In this document: piece after piece, positions 1-6,262 of the stretch
How the letters are laid out: the number at the start of each line of letters is the position of its first letter
How positions within the stretch are numbered: position 1 is the stretch's first letter
Assembly: GCA_900549055.1 (NCBI GenBank)
Contig: URNB01000072.1
Span: 1 to 10,470, forward strand
DNA: 10,470 bases
Source: an uncultured Oscillospiraceae bacterium
Lineage (GTDB): Bacteria > Bacillota > Clostridia > Oscillospirales > Acutalibacteraceae
Direction of reading: 5' to 3'
The notes under the pieces: model-generated
What the model was told of the DNA's origin: nothing
Seen by the model: the letters and a program-made list of their open reading frames with translations, nothing else
Databases searched by the model: none
Made by a program: the position numbers and the translations under genes

Positions 1-6
1 TAGATT

Positions 7-35
7 ATAATACCACAACCCCTCCCCTTTGTCAA
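7..35 (-). promoter_or_regulatory. sigma-A promoter facing out of the left edge
   Basis: Read on the minus strand there is a TTGACA -35 box (30-35), a 17-bp spacer and a TATTAT -10 box (7-12). An overlapping TATAAT lies slightly further downstream. The DNA upstream of the -35 is a run of A tracts (about 36-75 as T tracts on the plus strand), which would suit an UP element. Transcription would start within a base or two of position 1, so the controlled gene lies beyond the window. I see no convincing hairpin terminator for sigF in 36-131. Confidence 0.72.
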
Positions 36-131
36 CACTTTTTTTATCTTTTTTTTAAAGTTTTTTTAAAAGCGACATTTTCCACTATATCTTGTGTTTT
101 TGCGACGCCGATATACATATTTGCGTAGAAT

Positions 132-797
132 TCACTTCAATATTTCCCGCAATTTTGCAAGAATCTTTTTTTCTGCGCGTGAAACCTGCACCTGAGTCAT
201 TGACATTTTTTCTGCCGTTTTACTTTGGGTAAGGGAATTAAAATACCGATACATTACCAGCCTTTTTTCTTCCTCGTTCAATTTTGCGAGTGCGGAATTG
301 ATCAGCAGCCTGTCGGAGATTTCATCCTCGGCGCTCATTACCGGCAGATCGGTTTCGGTAATCTCACCGTCGTCATCGCAGGTAAGAGATACCGTCGGCT
401 GCGCTGCACACACAGCCTCGGCAACATCCTCGGGAGAAACGCCGAGCGACAAAGCCAGTTCCTTAACAGTCGGTTCACGACATAATTTTTGTTCGAGTTT
501 CTGCCTTTCGCGGGATATTTTCATTCCGAGCTCCTTTACACTTCTTGAAACCTTTACCGCCCCGCCGTCGCGAAACAGTCTGCGCATTTCACCCATTATC
601 ACCGGTACGGCGTAGGTTGAAAAGCAAAGTCCGCGTTCGCTGTCGAATGCATCGGTTGCTTTAACAAGCCCCATACAGCCCGCCTGGTACAGATCGTCAT
701 ACTCGATTCCGCGCCCCGAAAAACGAACGCACAATGCGCGTACAAGTCCCAGATTATTTTCGATGAAAAGCTCGCGGTCGGTTTTTTCCTTAAGCAT
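132..797 (-). CDS. sigF: RNA polymerase sporulation sigma factor SigF
   Basis: A sigma-70 family factor of the SigF/SigG/SigB group that directs the first forespore-specific transcription during sporulation. Region 2 is clear: DDLYQAGCMGLVKATDAFD at about 34-52, then FSTYAVPVIMGEMRRLFRD at 59-77 and VKVSRSVKEL at 81-90. Region 3 covers about 92-135, and the region 4.2 helix-turn-helix LTQSKTAEKMSMTQVQVSR is at about 189-207. Its place after spoIIAA and spoIIAB makes SigF the call rather than SigG. The ATG overlaps the end of spoIIAB by 8 nt, implying translational coupling; the SD is weak. An in-frame TAA directly precedes the ATG (798-800), so the protein cannot start further upstream. At 221 residues it lacks about 27 N-terminal residues present in Bacillus subtilis SigF, while everything from region 2.1 on aligns. 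Confidence 0.95.
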   Translation of the reverse strand: MLKEKTDRELFIENNLGLVRALCVRFSGRGIEYDDLYQAGCMGLVKATDAFDSERGLCFSTYAVPVIMGEMRRLFRDGGAVKVSRSVKELGMKISRERQKLEQKLCREPTVKELALSLGVSPEDVAEAVCAAQPTVSLTCDDDGEITETDLPVMSAEDEISDRLLINSALAKLNEEEKRLVMYRYFNSLTQSKTAEKMSMTQVQVSRAEKKILAKLREILK

Positions 798-1233
798 TTA
801 TGCCGTAGCGCCTGCTGATTTTTTTCTGCATAACAATGGTCGTTCCATTTCCGACCTTCGAGCGCACCTTGACAGAATCCATAAAGCTTTGCATAACGGC
901 GAAGCCGAGTCCCGCCCGTTCGCCGCCCACCGTGGTGTAGAGCGGCTCCATTGCTTTTTCCACATTTTCTATGCCGCAGCCGGTATCACGAATTTTAATT
1001 CTTATTATGTTTCCTTCAAGCAGCTCACCTGTTATGTAAATTTTTCCGATTTTTTCCCTGTACGCGTGAACAATGCAATTTGTAACAGCCTCGCTCACGG
1101 CAGTTTTTATATCGTTTACCTCTTCAAGCGTCGGGTCAAGCTGTGCTGCGAACGCCGATATGCATGCCCTTGCAAAGCTTTCATTTGCCGATTTTGCCGA
1201 CACATTCATCATAAATTTATTGTTTACCGTCAT
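790..1233 (-). CDS. spoIIAB: anti-sigma F factor and serine kinase SpoIIAB
   Basis: A GHKL-fold ATP-binding protein of 147 residues. In the family it binds and inactivates sigma-F and also phosphorylates SpoIIAA on serine. The ATP site is readable: N box SEAVTNCIVHAY at about 47-58 (catalytic Glu48), G1 box DTGCGI at 83-88, and the lid plus G2 box GGERAGLGFAVM at 103-114. Arg22 sits where the family has an N-terminal Arg involved in partner binding. The ATG has an AGG eight bases upstream and lies 5 nt after the spoIIAA stop; its 3' end overlaps sigF. Length is usual for the family (about 146). The gene order spoIIAA-spoIIAB-sigF is the conserved one, so the partner-switching role is well supported. 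Confidence 0.96.
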   Translation of the reverse strand: MTVNNKFMMNVSAKSANESFARACISAFAAQLDPTLEEVNDIKTAVSEAVTNCIVHAYREKIGKIYITGELLEGNIIRIKIRDTGCGIENVEKAMEPLYTTVGGERAGLGFAVMQSFMDSVKVRSKVGNGTTIVMQKKISRRYGINA

Positions 1234-1238
1234 TTTTA

Positions 1239-1550
1239 TTACCTGCTTTCCAATCTTGCCAGGCGTTCAAGCCCTGCCAATTTCATTACTTTATATATCT
1301 GCGGCGGAGTTTCGCTTATGACCAGCTCCGCTCCGGTTTTAGAAAGGGTTCTGTAGCGCCCCATGACAAGACCTATGCCCGAGCTATCCATAAAGCTGAT
1401 GTTTTTAAAGTTAAGCACCAGCCTTGACGGCATATTAAGCTCCACCGCGTTATCTATCGCCTCACGCATTGCCCGTGCGGTATGGTGGTCAAGCTCACCT
1501 GACAGATACGCAGTTACCGTTTCGCCGCTTGCTCTGATTTCAACCGACAT
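1239..1550 (-). CDS. spoIIAA: anti-anti-sigma factor SpoIIAA
   Basis: A small STAS-domain protein that, when unphosphorylated, binds SpoIIAB and frees sigma-F. It carries the family hallmarks GELDHHTA at about 18-25 and FMDSSGIGLVMGRY at 53-66. Ser56, the first serine of DSSG, matches Ser58 of the B. subtilis protein, which SpoIIAB phosphorylates. I start it at the ATG at 1548-1550 because GGAGG lies 8 nt upstream; a GTG three codons earlier (1557-1559) overlaps that SD and is unlikely to be used. This gives 103 residues. It is the first gene of the operon. A folC terminator lies just upstream, so the operon should have its own promoter in about 1551-1680 or inside folC, but I could not identify a convincing sigma-H site there. 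Confidence 0.95.
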   Translation of the reverse strand: MSVEIRASGETVTAYLSGELDHHTARAMREAIDNAVELNMPSRLVLNFKNISFMDSSGIGLVMGRYRTLSKTGAELVISETPPQIYKVMKLAGLERLARLESR

Positions 1551-1563
1551 ATAGTTCACCTCC

Positions 1564-1604
1564 GAAAATAAAAAACAAGCCTTACATATATAATAAAGGC
1601 TTGT
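1564..1604 (-). terminator. Rho-independent terminator after folC
   Basis: On the minus strand a perfect 9-bp stem, ACAAGCCTT with AAGGCTTGT (1596-1604 and 1575-1583), with a 12-nt A/T loop, is followed by TTTTTTATTTT. It lies 28 bp after the folC stop and just upstream of spoIIAA, so it should separate folC from the sporulation operon. Confidence 0.85.
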
Positions 1605-1631
1605 CCTTAAAAAAATTGTCGTAAAGAGTAA

Positions 1632-2861
1632 TCAACTATAAAAAATTTTTAATTTTTCTCTGATCCCGCCCGCAAGATAAAGTGAACCGAAGACGAAAAC
1701 CGGATCATCGCCCGCCGATAAGCGGGAGCTTTCAATTGCCGCGTCATAATTTTCCGCCGCGGTACACGGGCAATATTTATTTGCAGTCGCGGCTAATTTC
1801 CCTGCGTCAAGCGAGCGCGGCATATTTTCCACCGTTACCGCAACAGCCGATTTGCAATACGGTAAAGTCCGTTTTAAAACCGTTTCATAATCCTTATCCC
1901 TCATCATACCAATGACCACGGTTATTCGTCCGCCGTATTTTTTCATAATTTTGCAAAGCGCCTCGGCGCCGTCGGGATTATGCGCTCCGTCAAGCACGGT
2001 AAGCGGCTCACGGCTGATAATTTCAGCTCGTGCCGGAAAAAAGGTTGTGGCGAGCGCTTTTTTCACCGTTTCATACGGAATATCAAACCCGCTAAACGCT
2101 ACAGTCTCTATTGCCGTGAGCGAATTTTCGATCTGATATTCCCCGCAAAGCGACAGAGAAAACTCTTTTTCCTTATATATATATGTAGTGCCGCTGCCGT
2201 CGCACTTCAAAACCTTAAGGCGGGAAACATCGGGCACAGTATAATTTTCGGTGTATTTTTTGATGACTGTCATAACCTCATTTTTTTGATTTGCCGAAAC
2301 GACCGCCGGAAAATTTTTTATTATGCCGCACTTTTCCGCTGCTATTTTCTCCACCGTATCACCCAAAATTGCCGAATGGTCAAGCCCCACTTTAGTAATT
2401 ACCGCCGCGCGCACCCTCTCAAGAGTGTTGGTGGCGTCCAGTCTGCCGCCGAGACCCGTTTCGACTATTACAATATCGCACTTTTCATCCGCAAAATATG
2501 AAAATGCCGCCGCGGTTATAAACTCAAACTCCGAAAGAATGACTCCCGTATTTTTCACCCTTTGCGAATATTTAACCAAATCGTCCTCGGATATAAAATT
2601 ACCGTTTATTTGTATACGTTCGCGAAAATCTATTATATAAGGAGAAATATAAAGCCCTGTTTTAAAGCCCGCCGTTTCAAAAATTTTTGCAAGCATTGCC
2701 GAAACAGAGCCTTTGCCGTTTGTTCCGGCAATATGCAGGGATTCAAATTTATTTTGCGGGCACGACAGCGCCGACAAAGCGGCGGTAATTCTTTCAAGCC
2801 CTGCGGGTAATTTAAAATTTCCGAGAGAGTGTATGTAATTTAATGTTTCGGTGTAATTCAT
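1632..2861 (-). CDS. folC: bifunctional folylpolyglutamate synthase/dihydrofolate synthase
   Basis: A Mur-ligase-family enzyme that adds glutamate to dihydropteroate and/or folates using ATP in the cytoplasm. The N-terminal ATP domain has the P-loop GTNGKGSV at 46-53, ETGLGGRLDATN at about 134-145, and a putative carbamylated lysine in AAEKCGIIK (Lys177). The C-terminal domain carries the signature DGAHNPDGA at 291-299. At 409 residues it is of usual length. The ATG is preceded by GGAAAG with a 9-nt gap. It is a single-gene unit: a 560-bp gene-free region lies upstream and a terminator downstream. Only sequence family, not context, supports the function; whether it has both activities cannot be told from sequence. 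Confidence 0.93.
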   Translation of the reverse strand: MNYTETLNYIHSLGNFKLPAGLERITAALSALSCPQNKFESLHIAGTNGKGSVSAMLAKIFETAGFKTGLYISPYIIDFRERIQINGNFISEDDLVKYSQRVKNTGVILSEFEFITAAAFSYFADEKCDIVIVETGLGGRLDATNTLERVRAAVITKVGLDHSAILGDTVEKIAAEKCGIIKNFPAVVSANQKNEVMTVIKKYTENYTVPDVSRLKVLKCDGSGTTYIYKEKEFSLSLCGEYQIENSLTAIETVAFSGFDIPYETVKKALATTFFPARAEIISREPLTVLDGAHNPDGAEALCKIMKKYGGRITVVIGMMRDKDYETVLKRTLPYCKSAVAVTVENMPRSLDAGKLAATANKYCPCTAAENYDAAIESSRLSAGDDPVFVFGSLYLAGGIREKLKIFYS

Positions 2862-3020
2862 TTTTTATCTTTCCAATATTTATAATGTATTACCTTTTGT
2901 TTTCCGCATACCATAATAACGGACAGCAACGGAAAACATACAAAACAGCGCCTGATAAAAAAGCGCTCGGTGCTGATGCAAATGTGAGTAAGCTGTTGTC
3001 CTCGGTTTCGGGCAACGGCT
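2862..3020. other. gene-free upstream region of folC
   Basis: No convincing coding region. It should contain the folC promoter, reading left on the minus strand; A/T-rich -10-like matches occur near 2880-2890 but with no matching -35 that I trust. There is a 7-bp hairpin with one wobble (GTTGTCC about 2994-3000 and GGGCAAC about 3010-3016) and a short AGCGC/GCGCT inverted repeat near 2947-2966. The rightmost part may belong to the adjoining repeat element. Confidence 0.5.
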
Positions 3021-3293
3021 TAGACAATACAACCAGGTTACAATGCTTCCCATAGCGGAAAATTTGTCCGTTTATATTGTCTCGTCATTTGAAATACGTC
3101 AGTATTCCTGCACTCCTCGACTTCATAAACAAAAAAATTTTCTCGCTATGGGTCGAAGATTTTGTAAAAAACGGTGCTGCTTAGCGGCGCGGCGCCCGAC
3201 CGAGGAATACCGACGTATTGTGAGCGGAGGGCAACAATGCCGATAACTGCACCGTTTCTTCAAAAAAGCATTGCACCCTGGTTGTATTGTCTA
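3021..3293. repeat. MITE-like element with 28-bp imperfect terminal inverted repeats
   Basis: The left end (3021-3048, starting TAGACAATACAACCAGG and ending CAATGCTT) is the reverse complement of the right end (3266-3293) with only two mismatches. Inside are two more inverted pairs: CCCATAGCG (3049-3057) with CGCTATGGG (3144-3152), a perfect match, and AATACGTCAGTATTCC (3093-3108) with 3204-3219, 15 of 16 matching. Because these pairs interleave, the element cannot be one simple hairpin. Weaker similarity outside the ends (TCGGT and a GCAA core) suggests true limits nearer 3002-3311. No transposase is encoded. Short open frames across it, including one at 3181-3402 minus, derive from the repeat: both ends encode a peptide like DNTTRVQCF. 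Likely a non-autonomous mobile or palindromic repeat; a structured RNA is the alternative. I cannot confirm copy number. Confidence 0.68.
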
Positions 3294-3389
3294 CTGCATT
3301 GCACGGACCGATTTTGACGAATGGAGCTGCCGCAAAAAGCGGCGGCTTCATTACATATATAATAACACCGATTGTCCGCATATACAAGA

Positions 3390-3418
3390 AAAACCGACGC
3401 AAATAAACGTCGGTTTTA
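3390..3418 (-). terminator. terminator of the metY-cysK-rrf2 operon
   Basis: A perfect 9-bp stem AAACCGACG (3391-3399) with CGTCGGTTT (3408-3416) and an 8-nt loop. On the minus strand it begins 5 nt past the rrf2 stop and the stem runs into a T-rich end (GGTTTTTC). The flanking A/T is symmetric enough that it could also work weakly on the plus strand. Confidence 0.83.
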
Positions 3419-3421
3419 AAA

Positions 3422-3850
3422 TTATATTATCCAGCTTCCGTTATCGCCGCCGGGCAGTAAATCGGCGACTGTGTAGGAATCAAAGAAATTATTAAGCGTT
3501 TTATAAAGCTCGCGCCACATGGAAATAGTACGACAGCGATCTGCCGTTTTGCAGGGAACGGCATCATCCTTAAGACAGGCGACCGGGGCTAAATCGCCCT
3601 CGGTAACCTCCAGAATTTCACGCACGCTGTATTCCTCGGGGGCGCGGCAAAGGCGGTAGCCGCCGCCCTTACCGTGCGCACCCTCAACAAGACCCGCCTT
3701 TGAAAGGCTTGACATTATGGCTTCAAGATATTTCTGCGATATATTCTGCCGTTCGGCAACCGCCCTCAGCGGAATAAAATCCCCCGAGGCATGCTCTGCC
3801 AAATCGACCATTACACGCAGCGCATATCTGCCCTTTGTTGATACTGTCAT
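3422..3850 (-). CDS. Rrf2-family transcriptional regulator with IscR-like cysteines
   Basis: A 142-residue dimeric winged-helix regulator. It opens with STKGRYALRVMVDLAEH (4-20), the recognition region SQKYLEAIMSSLSKAGLV is at about 38-55, and the wing GKGGGYRL at 60-67, all typical of Rrf2 proteins (IscR, CymR, NsrR). Cys92, Cys100 and Cys106 (C-X7-C-X5-C) lie where IscR holds its [2Fe-2S] ligands. The B. subtilis cysteine regulator CymR lacks these cysteines, so an Fe-S or redox-responsive protein is suggested but not proven. It starts 3 nt after cysK ends and is the last gene of a sulfur operon, so it probably controls that operon, perhaps through the dyads around the metY promoter, and so itself. 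The SD before the ATG is weak, consistent with coupling to cysK. Confidence 0.9.
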   Translation of the reverse strand: MTVSTKGRYALRVMVDLAEHASGDFIPLRAVAERQNISQKYLEAIMSSLSKAGLVEGAHGKGGGYRLCRAPEEYSVREILEVTEGDLAPVACLKDDAVPCKTADRCRTISMWRELYKTLNNFFDSYTVADLLPGGDNGSWII

Positions 3851-3853
3851 GGC

Positions 3854-4786
3854 TTATTCCGCAAAAAGCGTGGTGGAAAGATATCTGTCCCCGGTATCGG
3901 GCAGAAGCACTACTATGGTCTTTCCCTCGTTTTCGGGGCGTTTTGCCAGTTCTATTGCTGCGTGCACTGCCGCTCCCGAGGAAATACCGACAAGCACACC
4001 CTCGTTTTTACCTATTTCTTTGCCGGTAGAAAACGCGTCTTCATTTTCAACGGGGATAATTTCATCGTAAACCGCGGTATCAAGCACATCCGGCACAAAG
4101 CCTGCACCTATACCCTGTATTTTATGCGCACCCGAGGGCTTACCCGAAAGCACCGCAGAGCTTGCCGGCTCAACAGCAACTACCTTTACATTCGGATTTT
4201 TGGACCTTAGATACTGACCTACGCCCGTAACCGTGCCGCCCGTTCCGACACCAGCTACAAATATATCAACCTCACCGTCGGTATCGGCATATATCTCGGG
4301 ACCTGTGGTCTCAAAATGCGCCTTGGGGTTGGCAGGGTTTACAAACTGCCCCGGAATAAAGCTGTTCGGAATTTCTTTGCTTAATTCCTCCGCCCTTGCA
4401 ATAGCGCCCTTCATGCCCTTTGCGCCTTCGGTCAGCACAAGCTCCGCACCGTATGCCTTCATGAGCTGGCGGCGCTCAACCGACATGGTTTCGGGCATTA
4501 CAATTATAATTCTGTATCCGCGTGCCGCAGCAACCGCCGCAAGACCTATACCTGTATTACCCGAGGTCGGCTCGATTATAACCGAATCGGCTTTCAAATT
4601 CCCGCTCTTTTCGGCTTCGTCAATCATTGCCTTGGCAATTCTGTCCTTAACCGAGCCTGCCGGGTTAAAATATTCAAGCTTTGCGAGTATTTTTGCTTTT
4701 AAGCCGTATTTCTTTTCAATATGCGTAAGTTCAAGCAACGGCGTTTTTCCTATAAGCTGATCCGCAGATGTATATATTTTTGACAT
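3854..4786 (-). CDS. cysK: cysteine synthase A (O-acetylserine sulfhydrylase)
   Basis: A PLP enzyme of fold type II that makes L-cysteine from O-acetylserine and sulfide. PLP lysine is Lys47 in NPAGSVKDRIAKAM (41-54). The substrate-binding loop TSGNTG is at 74-79, the PLP-phosphate loop GTGGT at 181-185, and the C-terminal SGAAVHAA and LLPDTGDRYLST segments are typical of CysK. Length of 310 residues is normal. AAAGGAG nine bases before the ATG makes the start firm. It follows metY by 14 nt and precedes the Rrf2 gene by 3 nt, so all three should be on one mRNA. The short length without the extra residues of CysM favours CysK, though CysM-like or serine-sulfhydrylase activity cannot be excluded. 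Confidence 0.95.
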   Translation of the reverse strand: MSKIYTSADQLIGKTPLLELTHIEKKYGLKAKILAKLEYFNPAGSVKDRIAKAMIDEAEKSGNLKADSVIIEPTSGNTGIGLAAVAAARGYRIIIVMPETMSVERRQLMKAYGAELVLTEGAKGMKGAIARAEELSKEIPNSFIPGQFVNPANPKAHFETTGPEIYADTDGEVDIFVAGVGTGGTVTGVGQYLRSKNPNVKVVAVEPASSAVLSGKPSGAHKIQGIGAGFVPDVLDTAVYDEIIPVENEDAFSTGKEIGKNEGVLVGISSGAAVHAAIELAKRPENEGKTIVVLLPDTGDRYLSTTLFAE

Positions 4787-4800
4787 AACAATTATCTCCT

Positions 4801-6081
4801 TTAAATCTTTTTGAAGCCGTTTTCAAGATCGGCTATAATATCATCTATATGCTCTGTACCGATCGACAATCTCACAGTACCGGGCTTTATTCCGCATTCG
4901 AGCAGCTCCTGCTCGCTTAACTGCGAATGTGTTGTGGACGCGGGATGAATAACTAACGATTTTACATCCGCAACATTTGCAAGCAGTGAGAAAAGCTCAA
5001 GAGATTCGGTGAATTTCTTTGCTTTTTCCGCTCCTCCCTTTATTTCAAAGGTGAATATAGAGCCTGCGCCGTTCGGGAAATATTTATCGTAAAGCTCCTT
5101 TGCGCGCCCGGTTGCGAGCGACGGATGATTAACGCTTTCAACCTGCGGATGATTTTTAAGGAAATCAACCACCTTAAGCGCGTTTTCAACATGCCTTTCC
5201 ACACGGAGCGAAAGCGTTTCAAGTCCTTGGAGAAGCAGAAAGGAATTAAACGGAGAGATGGTTGCTCCCTGATCTCTCATCAGTGTGGTGCGAAGCTTTA
5301 AAATATAAGCAAGATTTCCGCAGGCTTCGGTAAATACCACGCCGTGATAAGATGGGTTCGGCTTTGAAAGCCCCGGAAATTTATCGTTTGCCGCCCAGTC
5401 AAATTTGCCCGAATCGACAACAACGCCGCCCATCACCGTGCCGTGACCGCCTATAAACTTTGTAGCCGAATGCACCACAATATCCGCGCCGTGCTCTATC
5501 GGGCGAAGCAGATAAGGAGTCGCAAAGGTATTATCAACTATAAGCGGGATTCCGTGACGGTGCGCAATATCCGCCAGCGCTTCAATATCAATAACATCCG
5601 AATTCGGATTGCCGAGCGTTTCGGCATATATAAGCTTCGTGTTCGGCTTTATCCCATTTTCTAATGCATCGAAATCATTCGGATCATAAAAATCCGCGCT
5701 TATTCCCTGATCCTGCAAAGTATGGGCAAAAAGGTTATAGGTTCCGCCGTAAAGATTTGAGGATGATACAATATGATCACCGCTGCGGGCAATATTTTGC
5801 ACCGCATAGGTTATTGCCGCAGAGCCCGAAGCCGTGGCAAGCGCCGCAGCACCGCCCTCAAGCGCCGCAATGCGCTTTTCAAAAACATCCGAGGTCGGGT
5901 TCATAAGTCTTGTGTATATATTGCCGCCCTCTGTCAGCCCGAAGCGCCCCGCCGCCTGAGCGGAATCCTTAAACACATAGGAGGTGGTTGCATATATCGG
6001 TACCGCGCGTGCGTCTGTCGCGGGATCGGGGCTTTCCTGCCCTACATGGAGCTGAAGTGTTTCAAATTTATAATTGCTCAT
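4801..6081 (-). CDS. metY: O-acetylhomoserine sulfhydrylase / aminocarboxypropyltransferase
   Basis: A fold type I PLP enzyme of the Cys/Met metabolism family. In MetY proteins it converts O-acetylhomoserine and sulfide to homocysteine (or methanethiol to methionine). It begins with the MetY-like ETLQLHVGQESPDPATDARAVPIY (7-30). SNLYGGTYNLF at about 108-118 and DNTFATPYL at 183-191 are conserved, and the PLP lysine is Lys208 in HSATKFIGGHGT (204-215). The 426-residue length fits MetY better than cystathionine gamma-synthase (about 380). Start is the ATG with AAAGGG 9 nt upstream. It heads the operon behind a 146-nt leader containing a small Cys-ended ORF. Together with cysK it lets the cell fix sulfide into both homocysteine and cysteine. 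Confidence 0.93.
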   Translation of the reverse strand: MSNYKFETLQLHVGQESPDPATDARAVPIYATTSYVFKDSAQAAGRFGLTEGGNIYTRLMNPTSDVFEKRIAALEGGAAALATASGSAAITYAVQNIARSGDHIVSSSNLYGGTYNLFAHTLQDQGISADFYDPNDFDALENGIKPNTKLIYAETLGNPNSDVIDIEALADIAHRHGIPLIVDNTFATPYLLRPIEHGADIVVHSATKFIGGHGTVMGGVVVDSGKFDWAANDKFPGLSKPNPSYHGVVFTEACGNLAYILKLRTTLMRDQGATISPFNSFLLLQGLETLSLRVERHVENALKVVDFLKNHPQVESVNHPSLATGRAKELYDKYFPNGAGSIFTFEIKGGAEKAKKFTESLELFSLLANVADVKSLVIHPASTTHSQLSEQELLECGIKPGTVRLSIGTEHIDDIIADLENGFKKI

Positions 6082-6123
6082 TTCAGATTTCCCTTTCGTA
6101 AATGCGTAAGCTGTTCGTGAGTA

Positions 6124-6198
6124 TCAACATCGGCACATTCGCCCGAAACGGAAATTTGCTCTTACAAGAGCCTCGAAATTGTTTGTAAGCTTTTCCAT
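6124..6198 (-). CDS. putative cysteine-sensing leader peptide (24 aa, ends MCRC)
   Basis: A 24-codon ORF on the metY leader mRNA, from ATG at 6196-6198 to TGA at 6124-6126. The peptide begins MEKLTNNFEAL and ends FRFGRMCRC (codons 16-24), so the last four codons are Met (ATG), Cys (TGC), Arg (CGA), Cys (TGT) directly before stop. It starts about 29 nt after the predicted transcription start, and its stop is 42 nt before the metY ATG. The SD is poor to moderate (GGTAGG, 10 nt upstream). Two Cys codons at the end of a tiny ORF in front of cysteine/methionine synthesis genes is what a charged-tRNA-Cys or nascent-peptide sensor looks like. I do not recognise it as a named family. That it is translated is inference. 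Confidence 0.62.
   Translation of the reverse strand: MEKLTNNFEALVRANFRFGRMCRC
6158..6171 (-). promoter_or_regulatory. hairpin inside the leader ORF, with competing partners
   Basis: GCTCTTACAAGAGC is a perfect 14-bp palindrome (5-bp stem, 4-nt loop as RNA) spanning codons 10-14 of the leader ORF. Its TTGTAAG part (minus strand 6167-6161) can instead pair with CTTACAA upstream (6189-6183, 7 bp) or, as GTAAG, with CTTAC downstream (6110-6106, 5 bp). Mutually exclusive pairings of this type are what an attenuator switch needs; no T-run follows, so classical intrinsic termination is unlikely. Confidence 0.4.
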
Positions 6199-6209
6199 AT
6201 CTTTTTTAC

Positions 6210-6232
6210 CTACCAATCTGATATGTTGGTAG
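6210..6232. promoter_or_regulatory. candidate Rrf2-type operator at the metY start point
   Basis: Perfect 7-bp dyad CTACCAA-N9-TTGGTAG, 23 bp long, directly downstream of the -10 box and covering the predicted transcription start (about 6227). Size and dyad symmetry suit an Rrf2 dimer, and the operon encodes one. Since most of one arm lies upstream of the start point, it would act as DNA rather than as an RNA hairpin. A second, longer-range pair, TTTTACCTA (6204-6212) and TAGGTAAAA (6263-6271), is a perfect 9-bp inverted repeat bracketing the whole promoter. Confidence 0.55.
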
Positions 6233-6233
6233 T

Positions 6234-6262
6234 ATTATATCACCCATTTCCTACTTTGTCAA
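6234..6262 (-). promoter_or_regulatory. consensus sigma-A promoter of the metY operon
   Basis: On the minus strand, TTGACA (6257-6262), a 17-bp spacer and TATAAT (6234-6239): all twelve consensus bases with optimal spacing. Predicted start near 6227, giving a 146-nt leader. So strong a promoter implies that regulation is by repression and/or in the leader. No S-box (SAM-I) core motifs are visible in the leader. Confidence 0.92.

Noticed and set aside
763..1356. 197-codon plus-strand open frame over spoIIAB/spoIIAA
   Set aside because: It lies antisense to two clearly conserved sporulation genes, and its predicted protein has no recognisable domain; a shadow frame.
3181..3402. 73-codon minus-strand frame containing DNTTRVQCF
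   Set aside because: It is made by the inverted-repeat element; the same peptide pattern appears at the other end in the opposite orientation, so it reflects repeat sequence rather than a gene.
4233..4760. 175-codon plus-strand frame over cysK
   Set aside because: Antisense to a well-conserved cysteine synthase; no SD and no family resemblance.
6082..6227. SAM-I (S-box) or T-box riboswitch in the metY leader
   Set aside because: The leader is long enough, but I see no S-box core motifs, no T-box sequence and no terminator hairpin with a T-run; the small Cys-ended ORF explains it better.
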